NCBI GenBank assembly: GCA_947471745.1
Contig: CANJKZ010000724.1
Location: 3,701,501-3,765,500 of the forward strand
Direction of reading: 5' to 3'
DNA from: Closterium sp. Naga37s-1
Lineage: Eukaryota > Streptophyta > Zygnematophyceae > Desmidiales > Closteriaceae
DNA length: 64,000 nucleotides
Part shown: positions 21,601 through 30,871 of the stretch, one piece after another
Layout of the letters: the number at the start of each line of letters is the position of its first letter
Numbering within the stretch: position 1 is the stretch's first letter
The notes under the pieces: model-generated
Told to the model about the DNA's origin: nothing
Databases searched by the model: none
The model's input: the letters and a program-made list of their open reading frames with translations, nothing else
Made by a program: the position numbers and the translations under genes

Positions 21601-24600
21601 CACGAGGCTCCACCCCCCCAAGCTCAGCACCCTCAAGCTCCACACCCCCAGGCTCCACACCCCCAGGCTCCACACCCCCAGGCTCAGCACCCCCAGCAGG
21701 ACGAGAGTCGACAGCTACCTCAACAGGCTCAACCGGGTCTACCTGAGACACACCTGAGGGAGCGGCACCCTGAGGGGGGAGGGGGTCTGCAACAGCAGCA
21801 CCTGGCGAGAGGAAGAGAGGCGGGGGGGGGAGCGGGGCAGTGCGGTAGGGGAAGAGGCGGTAGTAGGGGACGGACTCGTCAAAAGTGACGTCCTGGGAGG
21901 GCAAGACTCGGCGCGAGGTGGCGTGGTAAAACTGCCAACCAGACGCGTCCGGGACAAAGCCGAGGAAGACGCAGGGAACAGCACGGGAGGAGAGCTTGTC
22001 CGCAGACGAATCGCGGACAAAAGCTCGAGACCCCCAGACCCGGAAACGCGACGCATCGCCAACCTCCCCCGTCCACAGTAGCGTGGGCGAGGTCTCCGGC
22101 AAGGAGACACGGGGCCAGAGGTTGAGTTGATGCGCAGCGTACCGGACCGCAAACGGCCACAGAAAGTGGGGGGCAGCCGCATGGATCAAGGAGGTACGGG
22201 CGACCTCCATGACCAGGCCAATGCGGCGCTCCGCAACCCCATTCTGCTGTGGAGAAGCCGGAAGCGTGAACGACTGCTCAATGCCGTGCTCAGCACAGTA
22301 GGCTGCCAAGAGGTCGGAGGAGAACTCACCACCTCTGTCAGAGTGCAAGCGCAGGACAGGAAAGTCCGAGTGAAAACGCTCGCTGAGCTGGAGACGGGCT
22401 CGGCGGATCCAAGGGATCAAGACATCAGGGACCTCACCCTTGGTGCGCAAGGGGAAGACCGAGGTGTAGCGCGAGTAGTCGTCAACAACTATCAGGAAGT
22501 ACCTCTCCTGACCCTGACCACGGACGCGGGCTGGGCCCCACACGTCCATGTGGAGTGTCTGCAAGGGAGCAGTCGTCGGGGGGAACGAGGAGGAGTGAGG
22601 AGCGGCGCGCTGCCGTCCCTCGACACAGGGGAGACAGGTAGGAGCAGGCGAGGGTGGGAGGGGAGGAAGGACCCTGGGCAGGCCAGAGACAAGGTACCTG
22701 GAGTGCATGGCACGAAGCCGCTGCACAGACGGGTGGCCAAGGCGGTGGTGCCAGAGGACAGTCTCGTGTGCCAAAGAGCGACACGAGCAGGGGGCGGACA
22801 GCTGACCTGACGCGGACGCGGACGTAGTCGCAGCAACCTGAGGGGACTCAGTAGTCAGTGTGTACAGGTCCGACCCCGGCTGCCGAGTGAAGGTAGCCAA
22901 GTGACGGCCCGTACGAGCACACGTGCAGTGTGTCACGCGCTCGTAGGCAGGGGTGAACTGGTGAACACCCCCGTCCTGGAGTGCACAGCCTGCCACCAAG
23001 TTCGTAGAGAACGAGGGGAGGTGGAGACCTGACAGTGTGCCCGACGGGACCGCAGGGCAGGGAAGGACAGTGGAAGAGGTCGCAATGACCGGACCCCCAG
23101 AGGGGTCAGCAAGGGAGACAGCAACTGGCCGAGCAAGCGGCTCAAGGGCAGTGCGGTCACGAAAGAAGCAGCGAGAAGCACCTGAGTCCAGTGTGAAGGT
23201 GTGCAGTGCGGCAGTCGACGCAGTACCAAGGGGGGGAGACACACGAGCACCTAGAGCAGCAGCCTCACCAGCACCTGGGGTAGCCGACACGTGAGTACCT
23301 GGAGCGGCAGACGCACTGGCCCTAATGCCCGGGTCGGGCGGCACACACAAGTACTCAGCACCCTCTCCACTAGTAGACATCACATACATGGCAGATAGAA
23401 TAGCATCAAAGTCTAGAGCATAGATATCAATCCCCTTCTTCAGGAGATCAAGCCAGCGGGGCAGCTCAGTGGCCTGAGGGAACTGAACACGCCAAGCGTC
23501 GTCGAGACGAGAGAAGCAGCGCTGTGTGGCGTGCGGTCGTCCACACTGCTGACCAGTGCGGTCACCAGTGCGAATGACGTACGTGCAGCTAAGACCACCC
23601 CCACCCCCGTGCTGAGAGTACCACTCACGGACCTCCTGGGGCGAGAGAGTGTGCTGCTGGCCCTGGCCACCGCCAGCGCCTCCACGGCCACCACCACCGC
23701 TGCCACCTCCTCGACCACCCCAACCCCTGCCGCCGCCTCGTCCACCGCCACCCCAACCGCCGCCTCCACTCCTGCCACCTCCCCCGCCGCTGCCGCCACC
23801 ACCCACACCGCTACCACTCGCCCCTCCAGCCGAGCCACCACCCCCACTGCCTCCACTGCCCCCACCGCCGCCTCCCCCGCCGTCACCGCCACTACCCTTG
23901 CCCCCTTTGCCCTTGCCGCTGCGGCGTCCGCTCGAGGCAGACGCAGTGCCGACCTTCTCAGTACCAAGAAGGTCGACAGCAGCAGCAGAGGCGACAGAGG
24001 GAAGAAGGGGGGAAGGAGAACACCCCTCAAAGAACGGGGTACGGGGGTCGCCACGAGAGGCACCTACAGCGACTATGCTAGCCTCAGCTGCAAGTAGCTC
24101 CTTCTCGAGGAGGGCAATGGTGAGCTCAGTGGGGCAACGAGCTAGGAAGTGGTCCCTGACAGCACGCAGTGTGTCAGGGAGGCGGGTGACTAGGTGATAG
24201 AGAGTGAGCCAGAGTGGAGGGGGGTGCGTGGCAAGGAACTCAGCAGGCATGGCGGCACGGAAGCGGGCCTCACTAGTACGGAGGTGCGTGATGAGGTCAG
24301 CGACTGTGTGAAAGGAGGCCAGGTCGGGAAACAGGTAGGGGAGGGAGAGACGGCCTAGTGCGGCAGAGGCAGGTGAGGAGTAGCGAGCAACTACAGCTGT
24401 GTACAGTGCCGGTGCAGTCTTGTGCTGACCAAAGTGCTCGCGTTCGTCTATCGGCAGGGAGTTGCGAATGGCGAAGCGAGCGTGGGCATCACGAGTCTGC
24501 CACTGTGAGCGAGCAGTGCTGTCAGCAGTAGCAGCAGGGGCAGTGACAAGGCCTAGGGCGTGATCGTACAGTGAGATGTCATCCTTGGCTGTGAGCTGTA

Positions 24601-24685
24601 GGTAGAGGTGCAGGTCATCGAGCCAGGTGTCAAACTTCACAGGGCGGCCCTCAGCATCGAACACGAGAACCTGTGGGCTAGCCAT
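18635..24685 (-). CDS. Copia-D1 gag-pol polyprotein (2016 residues)
   Basis: One open frame from ATG 24685. Gag occupies about residues 1-250. A Gly/Ser tract (about 257-342) is followed by an unusual Cys/His cluster (CTYVIRTGDRTGQQCGRPHA..RC) in place of a standard zinc knuckle. Protease LDSGASRCFF is near 498, pre-integrase WHHRLGH near 640, and integrase with HSDRGGEF near 782 and QQNGVAERR. A Ser/Pro/Gly linker includes about ten 11-residue repeats (AEDPGVGAAAG) at 1122-1233. Reverse transcriptase follows with YVDDLVFAT near 1691, then RNase H with HSDASWADD near 1860. All catalytic residues looked for are present. At 2016 residues it is longer than most Copia polyproteins because of the Gly tract and linker. 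Confidence 0.95.
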   Translation of the reverse strand: MASPQVLVFDAEGRPVKFDTWLDDLHLYLQLTAKDDISLYDHALGLVTAPAATADSTARSQWQTRDAHARFAIRNSLPIDEREHFGQHKTAPALYTAVVARYSSPASAALGRLSLPYLFPDLASFHTVADLITHLRTSEARFRAAMPAEFLATHPPPLWLTLYHLVTRLPDTLRAVRDHFLARCPTELTIALLEKELLAAEASIVAVGASRGDPRTPFFEGCSPSPLLPSVASAAAVDLLGTEKVGTASASSGRRSGKGKGGKGSGGDGGGGGGGGSGGSGGGGSAGGASGSGVGGGGSGGGGGRSGGGGWGGGGRGGGRGWGGRGGGSGGGGRGGAGGGQGQQHTLSPQEVREWYSQHGGGGGLSCTYVIRTGDRTGQQCGRPHATQRCFSRLDDAWRVQFPQATELPRWLDLLKKGIDIYALDFDAILSAMYVMSTSGEGAEYLCVPPDPGIRASASAAPGTHVSATPGAGEAAALGARVSPPLGTASTAALHTFTLDSGASRCFFRDRTALEPLARPVAVSLADPSGGPVIATSSTVLPCPAVPSGTLSGLHLPSFSTNLVAGCALQDGGVHQFTPAYERVTHCTCARTGRHLATFTRQPGSDLYTLTTESPQVAATTSASASGQLSAPCSCRSLAHETVLWHHRLGHPSVQRLRAMHSRYLVSGLPRVLPPLPPSPAPTCLPCVEGRQRAAPHSSSFPPTTAPLQTLHMDVWGPARVRGQGQERYFLIVVDDYSRYTSVFPLRTKGEVPDVLIPWIRRARLQLSERFHSDFPVLRLHSDRGGEFSSDLLAAYCAEHGIEQSFTLPASPQQNGVAERRIGLVMEVARTSLIHAAAPHFLWPFAVRYAAHQLNLWPRVSLPETSPTLLWTGEVGDASRFRVWGSRAFVRDSSADKLSSRAVPCVFLGFVPDASGWQFYHATSRRVLPSQDVTFDESVPYYRLFPYRTAPLPPPPLFLSPGAAVADPLPPQGAAPSGVSQVDPVEPVEVAVDSRPAGGAEPGGVEPGGVEPGGVELEGAELGGVEPRGTELRSPESGGSVSGGTRSGSPAPGGALSSEQLRAWYLEYCSLRRGTARAGRTTGTGASTSSPVRELPSRERIREWYERRCTLRSGVPRVTNPAAVGAAAGAEDPGVGAAAGAEDPGVGAAAGAEDPGVGAAAGAEDPGVGAAAGAEDPGVGAAAGAEDPGVGAAAGAEDPGVGAAAGAEDPGVGATAGAEDPGVGATAGAEDVDAGAAAGAADPGAGVPAGSGVAARSQPYFVPLLQQVLGQLPPPFPPPSLECPQPVQLQSALPSASSLLGPAPYTGPTGGLTERREPASRPASPESRPGSPVRTALSSRRVQRQRLPAVPGTHRMALRPSTAPQRVPLPSPPASSLPALPDPGSDSLRATSPAVTRLLATVVTDPSFESAAASALVAELVDFAARCRLDYAASLVAESESVCPPSVGGECALGTDVLEDRQEEFQCFAAALPHLVSMLVAPEGDPDAPDIPTPRSYAEAMAGPYSSQWQSAMDTEMASWKSTGTYVDEVPPPGANIVSGMWIFRVKRPPGSPPVFKARYVARGFSQREGVDFFQTFSPTPKMTTLRVLLHVAAQRDYELHSLDFSTAFLQGSLHEEIWLRRPPGFTGSFPPGTQWSLRRPVYGLRQAPREWHDTLRTTLAALGFAPSTADPSLFLRTDTSLPPFYVLVYVDDLVFATADTVALAHVKSELQKRHTCTDLGELTSYLGLRITRDRARRTITLTQSHMVQQVLQRFGFTYSSPQPTPLPTGHSLSALPSDESVEPSGPYPELVGCLMYLMTCTRPDLAYPLSILARYVAPGRHRKEHMDAAKRVLRYLCSTSGMGLVLGGRVPVVLTGHSDASWADDQATQRSSQGYSFSLGSGSVSWRSTRSSSVLSSSCEAEIYATAMAAQELRWLTYLLTDLGEQPRSPPVLYVDNKAAIALCEEHRLEHRTKHIALRYFLARELQQRGQLRLRYMASEANTADVFTKALQPCDHQRFCTLLGLVPTGPHLLTS
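20998..21320 (-). repeat. 33-bp tandem repeat encoding 11-residue units in the D1 linker
   Basis: About ten copies of a 33-bp unit in frame, coding AEDPGVGAAAG with a few T or A variants, between integrase and reverse transcriptase. The unit length is a multiple of three, so copy number can change without breaking the frame. Confidence 0.9.
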
Positions 24686-24879
24686 AGGAACAGTAGAAAT
24701 AGCAGCAGTAGCGGTAGGAGAAGCAGGTAGGACGAACCAGGTAGGGCAGGGCGGCGCGGCTCGGTTCAGGTCGGGTCGCGGCTCGGCTCAGGTCACGGCG
24801 GGGACGGGCCGCCCGCTCTCCCTCTTGTGCTGCGGCGGGAACGGGCCGCCCGGGGCCTCTGGGTGGTGGGCACGGGTCG

Positions 24880-25460
24880 GCGAGGTAGGCACGGGGCCGG
24901 TTGGGGCCCTAGAGGGGCGAGCGCGGGGCCGATCGGGGCCTGAGCGGGGCTAGCGCGGGGCCAAACGGGGCCTTGACGGGGCTAGCAAGGGGGCGACGGG
25001 GCCTGAACGGGGCTAGCGCGGGGCCGACGGGGCCTGAAACGGGGCCGAAGGGGCCTGAAACGGGGCTAGCGCGGGCCCGATCGGGGCCTGAATGGGGCTA
25101 GCGCGGGGCCGACGGGGCCTGAGAGGGGCTAGCGCGGGGCCTACGGGGCCTGAAACGGGGCTAGCGCGGGCCGACGGGGCCTGAAACGGGGCTAGCGCGG
25201 GCCGACGGGGCCTGAGAGGGGCTAGCGCGGGGCCGACGGGGCCTGAAACGGGGCCGACGGGGCCTGAAACGGGGCTAGCGCGGGCCGACGGGGCCTGAGA
25301 GGGGCTAGCGCGGGGCCGACGGGGCCTGAAAAGGGGCCGACGGGGCCTGAAACGGGGCTAGCGCGGGTCGACGGGGCCTGAGAGGGGCTAGCGTGGGGCC
25401 GACGGGGCCTGAAACGGGGCCGACGGGGCCTAAACGGGGCTAGCGCGGGGCCGTCAAGAG
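24880..25460 (-). repeat. GC-rich tandem repeats in the D1 5' leader
   Basis: Irregular array of units built from CGGGGCCTGAAACGGGGC, TAGCGCGGGGCC and GACGGGGCC on the plus strand (C-rich on the element's sense strand), between the primer-binding site and the gag start. The retrotransposon RNA would be C-rich here and its first cDNA strand G-rich. D2 has a different GC-rich array in the same position. Confidence 0.9.
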
Positions 25461-25552
25461 GGGCCTCTAGGGGCGTGACACGCCGAGGCGCCCTAGGGCA
25501 CGGGTAGATAGGTACGTAGTGGTGGGCCCTTAGAAAATTTCGGTCCTAGGAA

Positions 25553-25569
25553 GGACCTGCTCTATACCA
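25553..25569 (-). other. Copia-D1 primer-binding site
   Basis: TGGTATAGAGCAGGTCC directly abuts the 5' LTR. It is a variant of the initiator-Met site, and the same GAGCAGGTCC ending is used in D2. Confidence 0.8.
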
Positions 25570-25701
25570 TGTTGGAATCACTGAACAGGAATGAATGAAC
25601 TAGCAATGAAAAGAGTACAAGTACCTAACCCTAGAATTGTGTACCCCCTATAGGCTAACCCACTGTAGCCTAAACTAACACAACATATATAATGTTTGAC
25701 A
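25570..25701 (-). repeat. Copia-D1 5' LTR
   Basis: 132 bp, identical by eye to the 3' LTR at 18328-18459. Confidence 0.93.
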
Positions 25702-28700
25702 CCTAGAGCACCCGGTCGAGCTTGCTCTGCAGGAAGGCGTTCTTCATGTTGAGCTGCATCAGGTTGAGGTTGAGGACGGCGACGATGCTGAGGAAGATCC
25801 TCATCGTGATGTAGCTGCCCACCAGTGCGAACGTATCGTCATAGTCAGCGCCATACACCTCGGTGAAGCCCTTCATGACCAGCCTCGCCTTCTCACGCTC
25901 GACGGTGTCGTCGATGTGGTAGTTCGTCGTCAGCACCAACCGATGTTTCTTGATGTTCACTTTTAGCGGGCGTTCGACCAGCTCCCACGTCCTCATGCCG
26001 ATGCGGCTGCGGATATCCTCCTCCATGGCAGCCTTCACCGCCGCGCCCTTCCAGCTCGCCAACGCCTCCTTCACCGTCATCGTCGAGATGTCCCAACGGT
26101 GCTCGGGGTCGGCAAGCATGTCGAGGTCGAGCTCCGGAAACTCCTCATCCTCCTCGGCGTCGTCGTAGAGTAGTTTATCGTCGTCTTCCACATCGTACAC
26201 CGTGGTGAAGGCAGCGGGGACAAAGAAGCCGGGTGGACTCCGAATTTGGCCTGACGTCCGAGGTCCACGCTGGACCTCCACCACATCGCTGTTGGTGGAC
26301 TCCTCGGCGTCCCCTCGATCGTCACCGGGTTCACTGCACTCATAGTCCTGCCGCACCGCGGTCGGCTTTCCTGCCGACTTCTCCCCTGTGGTCGGCTCCC
26401 CTACCGACCGCCCAGTCGCCAACTGCTCCGTGGTTGGCGTCGCGGCTGCCTGGTCCTCTGTCAGTTGCTGCCCTGCTGGTGCTTTCTTCGTCGGCTTCAC
26501 TTTAATTGGCTGCGCCTCTTCGGCCTGCTCCTCCCGTATCAACGTCGACTTCACTTCCACGTCGACTTGCTGTTCGTCACGTCGGCCACCGGCGATGCTC
26601 TTGGCCGGCGCCAAAGGCGACGTCCCACGTCTCCTCTCATCGCCGGAGGCCGACACTGGAGTCAGCCCACGCAGGTCGGCCACAAGGGATGGGGCAGGAG
26701 GGACAGGGGAGGGGGAGGGAGAGGGGACATCCTCGACGTCCTCAGCAGCAGGCTCACCGACCTCGGCGAGCCAAGGGAGTGTCGCCGTCGAGGTGTCGGT
26801 CGACGTCCAGCCCGACGCCGGCCCGTGCTCCGACTTCCACACCTCCAACGACAAGTCCTCGTAGAAGACCACGTCCGACGTGGTGACTACCCGGTTGTCG
26901 GCAATGTCGAGGAGCTCCCAACCCTTGCTCTCCTCCGACACACCAAGATGAAGGCCCCACTTGGCCTTCGGCTTCAGTTTCCCACCACGTGTCAGCTCAG
27001 GGACCAAGAACTGCGCCTTGCAGGCCCACACCCGTGCCATCGACAGGTCAGGCTTCTTCCTGGTGAGCAGCTGGTACGGTGTCGTCCTTGGTGGCAGTGT
27101 CGACCTTTCCACGCAAATGCGGACCTAGATGGCTTGCCGCAGAGCAAGGTGCCACCAGTGGTGCTGCATGCCCATGTGCAGTAGCATCGTCCGCACCGAT
27201 TCCACCACCGTCCTCATCTCCCACTCCGCCATGCCGTTCTGTTGCGGGGTGTACGGGCAGGTCAGGTCGTGGACGATCCCACTGCCGTTGACGAAGTCGG
27301 TGAACTGCTTCCCGAGGAACTCCCCTCCACGGTCAGAGTGCAGCATCAACACCGACTTATTCGTTTGTCGCTCAGCCACCACCAGCCACTGCACGAAATC
27401 CTGCAGGGCATCCGACTTCCTTGCGACCGGCCTCACCCACACGTATCGGGTCTTGCGGTCCTTTAGCAGCAAGAAGTACAGGCTGCCGTCCTTGGCAGCC
27501 ACGCGGAAAGGCCCGCACAGGTTGATGTGCACGGCAGCAAGTACGTCGTCCACGTCGGAGCCCTGGTCGGGGAAGGTGTGCTGCGCCAGCTTCCCGCCGA
27601 CGCTGGAGACACACGGGGAGCCGGCGCTGGACGCCGGCTTGAGGTCCAGCCCGGTGGCGACCTTGGCTTCGCCGAGCTCCATATGGTGTCCATGCCGATG
27701 CGTGCAAGCCTTGCGTGCAGCCTGTGCGGCGTTGCCTTCGTCGCTGAAACGATCTCCTGCAGGGCCACCACCTCCGTGGTGGTCGTCATCTGGTTGGTCG
27801 AGGAGGGGCGCAGGTCGGTGCAGAGGACATGCCCGGTGTATGTCACCCGACCGAGCATCTCTCTCGCGGCCGAGACGAGCAGCATCCCATCGCCGTCCTC
27901 CCGTAGCTTCACGCCGTTCTCCTTCAGCTGCCCGGCCGAAAGTAGGTTCGCTCGCACACCCAGGATGTAAAGCACGTCAGGGATGAGCACCTGCTTCCCG
28001 GCCTCCCCTTAAAGAGCGATAGTGCCGCAGCCCTGGACGTCCTATATCGCCCCATTGAAGCTGCGCACGTGCTTGATGTTGCCTCTCGGCTGTAGGTCGA
28101 CGAAGACCTCCTTCGTTCCCATCAGGTGGTGGGAGCAGCCGCTGTCGAGTAGGACCACCAAACGGTTCGCCTGCACAACTACCGCCATCGCCAGGAAGTC
28201 CTTGCCAGCCTCCGGCGCTAGCGAGACGGTAGGCTCCACAACGACGACCAGCAAGCACGACGCCCCTTGCCACCAGCAGAGGAGTCGGTGTCCTTCGCCG
28301 AGGTCGACTTGGTCAACTGCGTCTCCTTGCGTGGCTTGTTTTCTCCTCGACGTGGACAACGGTTACTAGACCTCCCGCGGCCTCCCTTCGCGTCGTCGTC
28401 GTCGGAGTTGCTGCGGTCGAGGCATTCAAAGGAGAGGTGGTCAGGGTCGTCACACAGCCAGCACTCCCGACGTTGACTTCCTCCTCCACGACCGCTATCC
28501 TTGGTCGACTTCTTCTTGTCGGCGTTCTTGGTCGGCTTCCAGCCAATGCTACTACCGCTGCCAGATTGCCCGCGCTGCCCCGGTCGACCACCTTACTTCG
28601 CCGGGGCGACGTAGTTCGGCTGCGCCAGGAGCTCGTGGGACCGCTCAGCCTCCTGCATCGCCTCATCCTGCAAGATGTACGAGGTCAAGGTGTCCTCGTT

Positions 28701-29290
28701 GAGCGTCGCCCGCGTGCTCGGCGCCATCGACAGTCGCTTTAGCAAATTGTAGCTGCTCGGGAGTCCCTGCATGACATGCGTAACGTACGGTGCCGTCGAG
28801 GACTGTGCGCCGGCCATCCTTATGGTGACGAGAATTCGCCAAGCTCAGTTGCAGTAGTCCGTCGCCGTCTCCTTGTCACCCATACGCAGGTGCGTCAGCT
28901 GCCCCTCACGCTGGGCGATGAACAAGTCGTCGGTGGCCTGGTACGCCGATTCGATGAAGTGCCACGCCTGGTGGCTAGCGTTGAGGTACTCCTTGCACGA
29001 CTTCAAGGCGATCTGCACGCTCGGCGAGCAACACCGCGAGATGACCGTGAAGGTCAGCAGCTGCATGGCGTGAAACTCTGTAGGCACGTCGGGGTAGATC
29101 TCCTCCGGCGTCGCCACGGTGCCGCGGGCGAAGCCGATCAGCCCGGCCATCTCCAGCTGGAGCACGATGGCTTCTTTCCACGTGAGTATGTCAAGTTGAC
29201 CGACCAGCAGGGGGGTAACCGAGATCCTGTCCGGCATAAACTTGAAGTAGTCGTAGCTCGGTGCTAATCCCGCCCGCTGTCACGTGGGTC
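25702..29290 (-). pseudogene. Copia-B relic: gag, protease, integrase, start of reverse transcriptase
   Basis: Minus-strand relic upstream of the D1 insertion. Gag (29237-28593) is in one frame with a TGA near 28847. A CCHC knuckle CWLCDDPDHLSFEC lies near 28450, protease VLLDSGCSHHLMG near 28140, and integrase (27682-27125) with HSDRGGEFLG. The segment 27112-25703 gives the end of integrase, an acidic linker and the start of reverse transcriptase, ending MKNAFLQSKLDRVL then TAG. In integrase the first catalytic Asp appears changed (HINLCGP where D is usual). Several frameshifts are present, so it was inactive. The terminal TAG lies in the D1 target site and so predates that insertion; the frame then resumes as VYQPDHF at 18327. 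Confidence 0.85.
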
Positions 29291-29392
29291 GCCGACATCG
29301 GCGACAAACGGCTTCGACGTCCTCCGACGTCGCCCTGGGAGGAGCCTGCAGCCACCGACGACTGCACCCATCACGCCTGAACGCTGCCAACT
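29291..29392. other. Junction between Copia-B and the Ty3/gypsy relic
   Basis: About 100 bp without a recognised domain. It is likely Copia-B leader meeting the truncated 3' end of the gypsy element. No LTR terminus or target duplication was found. Confidence 0.3.
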
Positions 29393-30871
29393 TCATCGGC
29401 GTGAGTCACACCTCGCTTCGTACTGCTGCACTCCCTTTGCTTTCCCGGCCAAGGCCACATTAGTCACGTGGTCCATCACCCGCTTCCCATTCTCTCCCTC
29501 TAGCACCAGTACCCCTGAGTCTCGCACCTCCTTCACTGTCCACCTTTGCTGCGACACTCCCAGGTCCAGCCCATCACGCTTTGCTCGCCTGACATACACT
29601 TCTCCTCCCTCCTCCACAGCCGGGTCTCGGCCTTGCATCCTTGCCAGCTGCCGCTGCTTGTGGCGGTGAATGTCTCGCAGCTGCGCCACCTTCAAGCTCT
29701 CCAGCGCGGCAGGCAGCATCTTCCTGAGGTACACCGCCCGCGCATCCGCCAGTGCCACCCACTTCTCTGCTGTTCCTGCCGACACGCTGTCCGAGAGCAC
29801 TTTGGGAGCTCCCACCGGCAGAATCGGATGCTTCCCAAAGAGCAAATAGTAGGGAGAGACATCCTTGAGCGCTGCTTGCTTGCTAAACCTGTATCCTGCC
29901 ATTACCCACGCCAGCTTCTTGTCCCAGTCCCCCTTATGCGCCTCCCCATATACCCGCAGGCCTCTCTTCACTATCTGCACCAGCCTCTCTGTCAGTCCGT
30001 CGGCCTGCGGATGATACCTTGAGGTTGTGCGGTGCTGAATCCCGTTGGACACCAACAGCTCCTTGAACTCTCCCTCAAACTCCGCCCCTTGATCTGTGAG
30101 CACCTCCCCGCATGCCCCGAACCGTGTGATCACCATTTCCTCAAATGCTTCTGCCACTGCTGCTGCTGACTTGTTCACCAAAGGTCGTGCTTTCGCCCAT
30201 TTGCTCACGTGCTCAATCATGAGCACTATATACTTCCTCCCCCTCCTTGACACTGGCAGCTCCCCTGCAATGTCCAAGGACCAGCGATACCCGAGCTCCA
30301 CTATAGCCAATGGCTGCAGCTCCGCCTGGCTCCTCAGCAGCGTGGCCTTGTTCCTGCAGCACAGCTCACACTTCTCTACCCACTCCTTCACTTCTTTCCT
30401 CATTCCCGCCCACCACCACCCCGTCTGCAGCAGCTGAATCGTGCGCAGCGGTCCGTAGACGCCAAGCTTCTCGTGCACTTCCTTGATTATAGCCTCTCGT
30501 GCTGCTGGCTCCGGTACTCGCTTCCACCCATCCTTGGTCTGCAGCTGTACCTGCCCCTGGTACCACCTGTAGTGTTGCCCCCTAGCCCTCGCCCTGCTGT
30601 CAAGTCCACCATCCTCTGCTGTCTCTCCCTTGATCCATGCCAGCGTCGCTGCGTCCTGCCACACATCTGCCGCTCCTCTCTCCTGCTCCCCACCTGCCCC
30701 CTTTTCCTTGACCATGACAGTCAGCGCTGCCACCGGCTGCCCCCTTGCTGTGTCTCCGTTCTCTCCGTCCTCCTGCTCCCTTGGTGGGTTTCTTGAGAGC
30801 CCATCCACGTGCTGCATGGTTCGGCCCGGGCGGTGCTTCACTGTGAAATCGTATTCCTGTAATTTCATCGC
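29393..30871 (-). pseudogene. Ty3/gypsy RNase H end, H2C2 finger and integrase
   Basis: Same reading frame as the upstream pol segment, separated from it only by TGA at 30872-30874, where the usual NARWA motif suggests a former TGG. It begins with MKLQEYDFTVKHRPG (end of RNase H). An H2C2 finger (HEKLGVYG...CELCCRNK) follows, then an integrase core with LDIAGELP, LTDQGAEFEGEF and ADGLTERLVQ giving the D, D, E triad. A basic C-terminal segment (WTVKEVRDSGVLVLEG) resembles the GPY/F type module. The frame ends at 29393 at the truncation point. Confidence 0.9.

Larger units (their letters stand above)
18328..25701 (-). mobile_element. Copia-D1, full-length element with short LTRs, TSD CCTAG
   Basis: Complete minus-strand Copia element, 7374 bp. 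Identical 132-bp LTRs (18328-18459 and 25570-25701) are flanked by CCTAG at 18323-18327 and 25702-25706. It contains a primer-binding site, an 870-bp leader with GC-rich tandem repeats, and a single open polyprotein frame. It is inserted in the reverse transcriptase gene of Copia-B. LTR identity indicates very recent insertion, and it looks autonomous. Confidence 0.95.

Noticed and set aside
22127-22810. Plus-strand frame opposite the Copia-D1 integrase, and the similar one at 50173-51465
   Set aside because: Mirror images of the conserved integrase on the minus strand.
29291-29400. Search for a gypsy 3' LTR next to the integrase end
   Set aside because: No TG...CA terminus or repeat of the 35805-36443 sequence was found; the element is taken as 3'-truncated.
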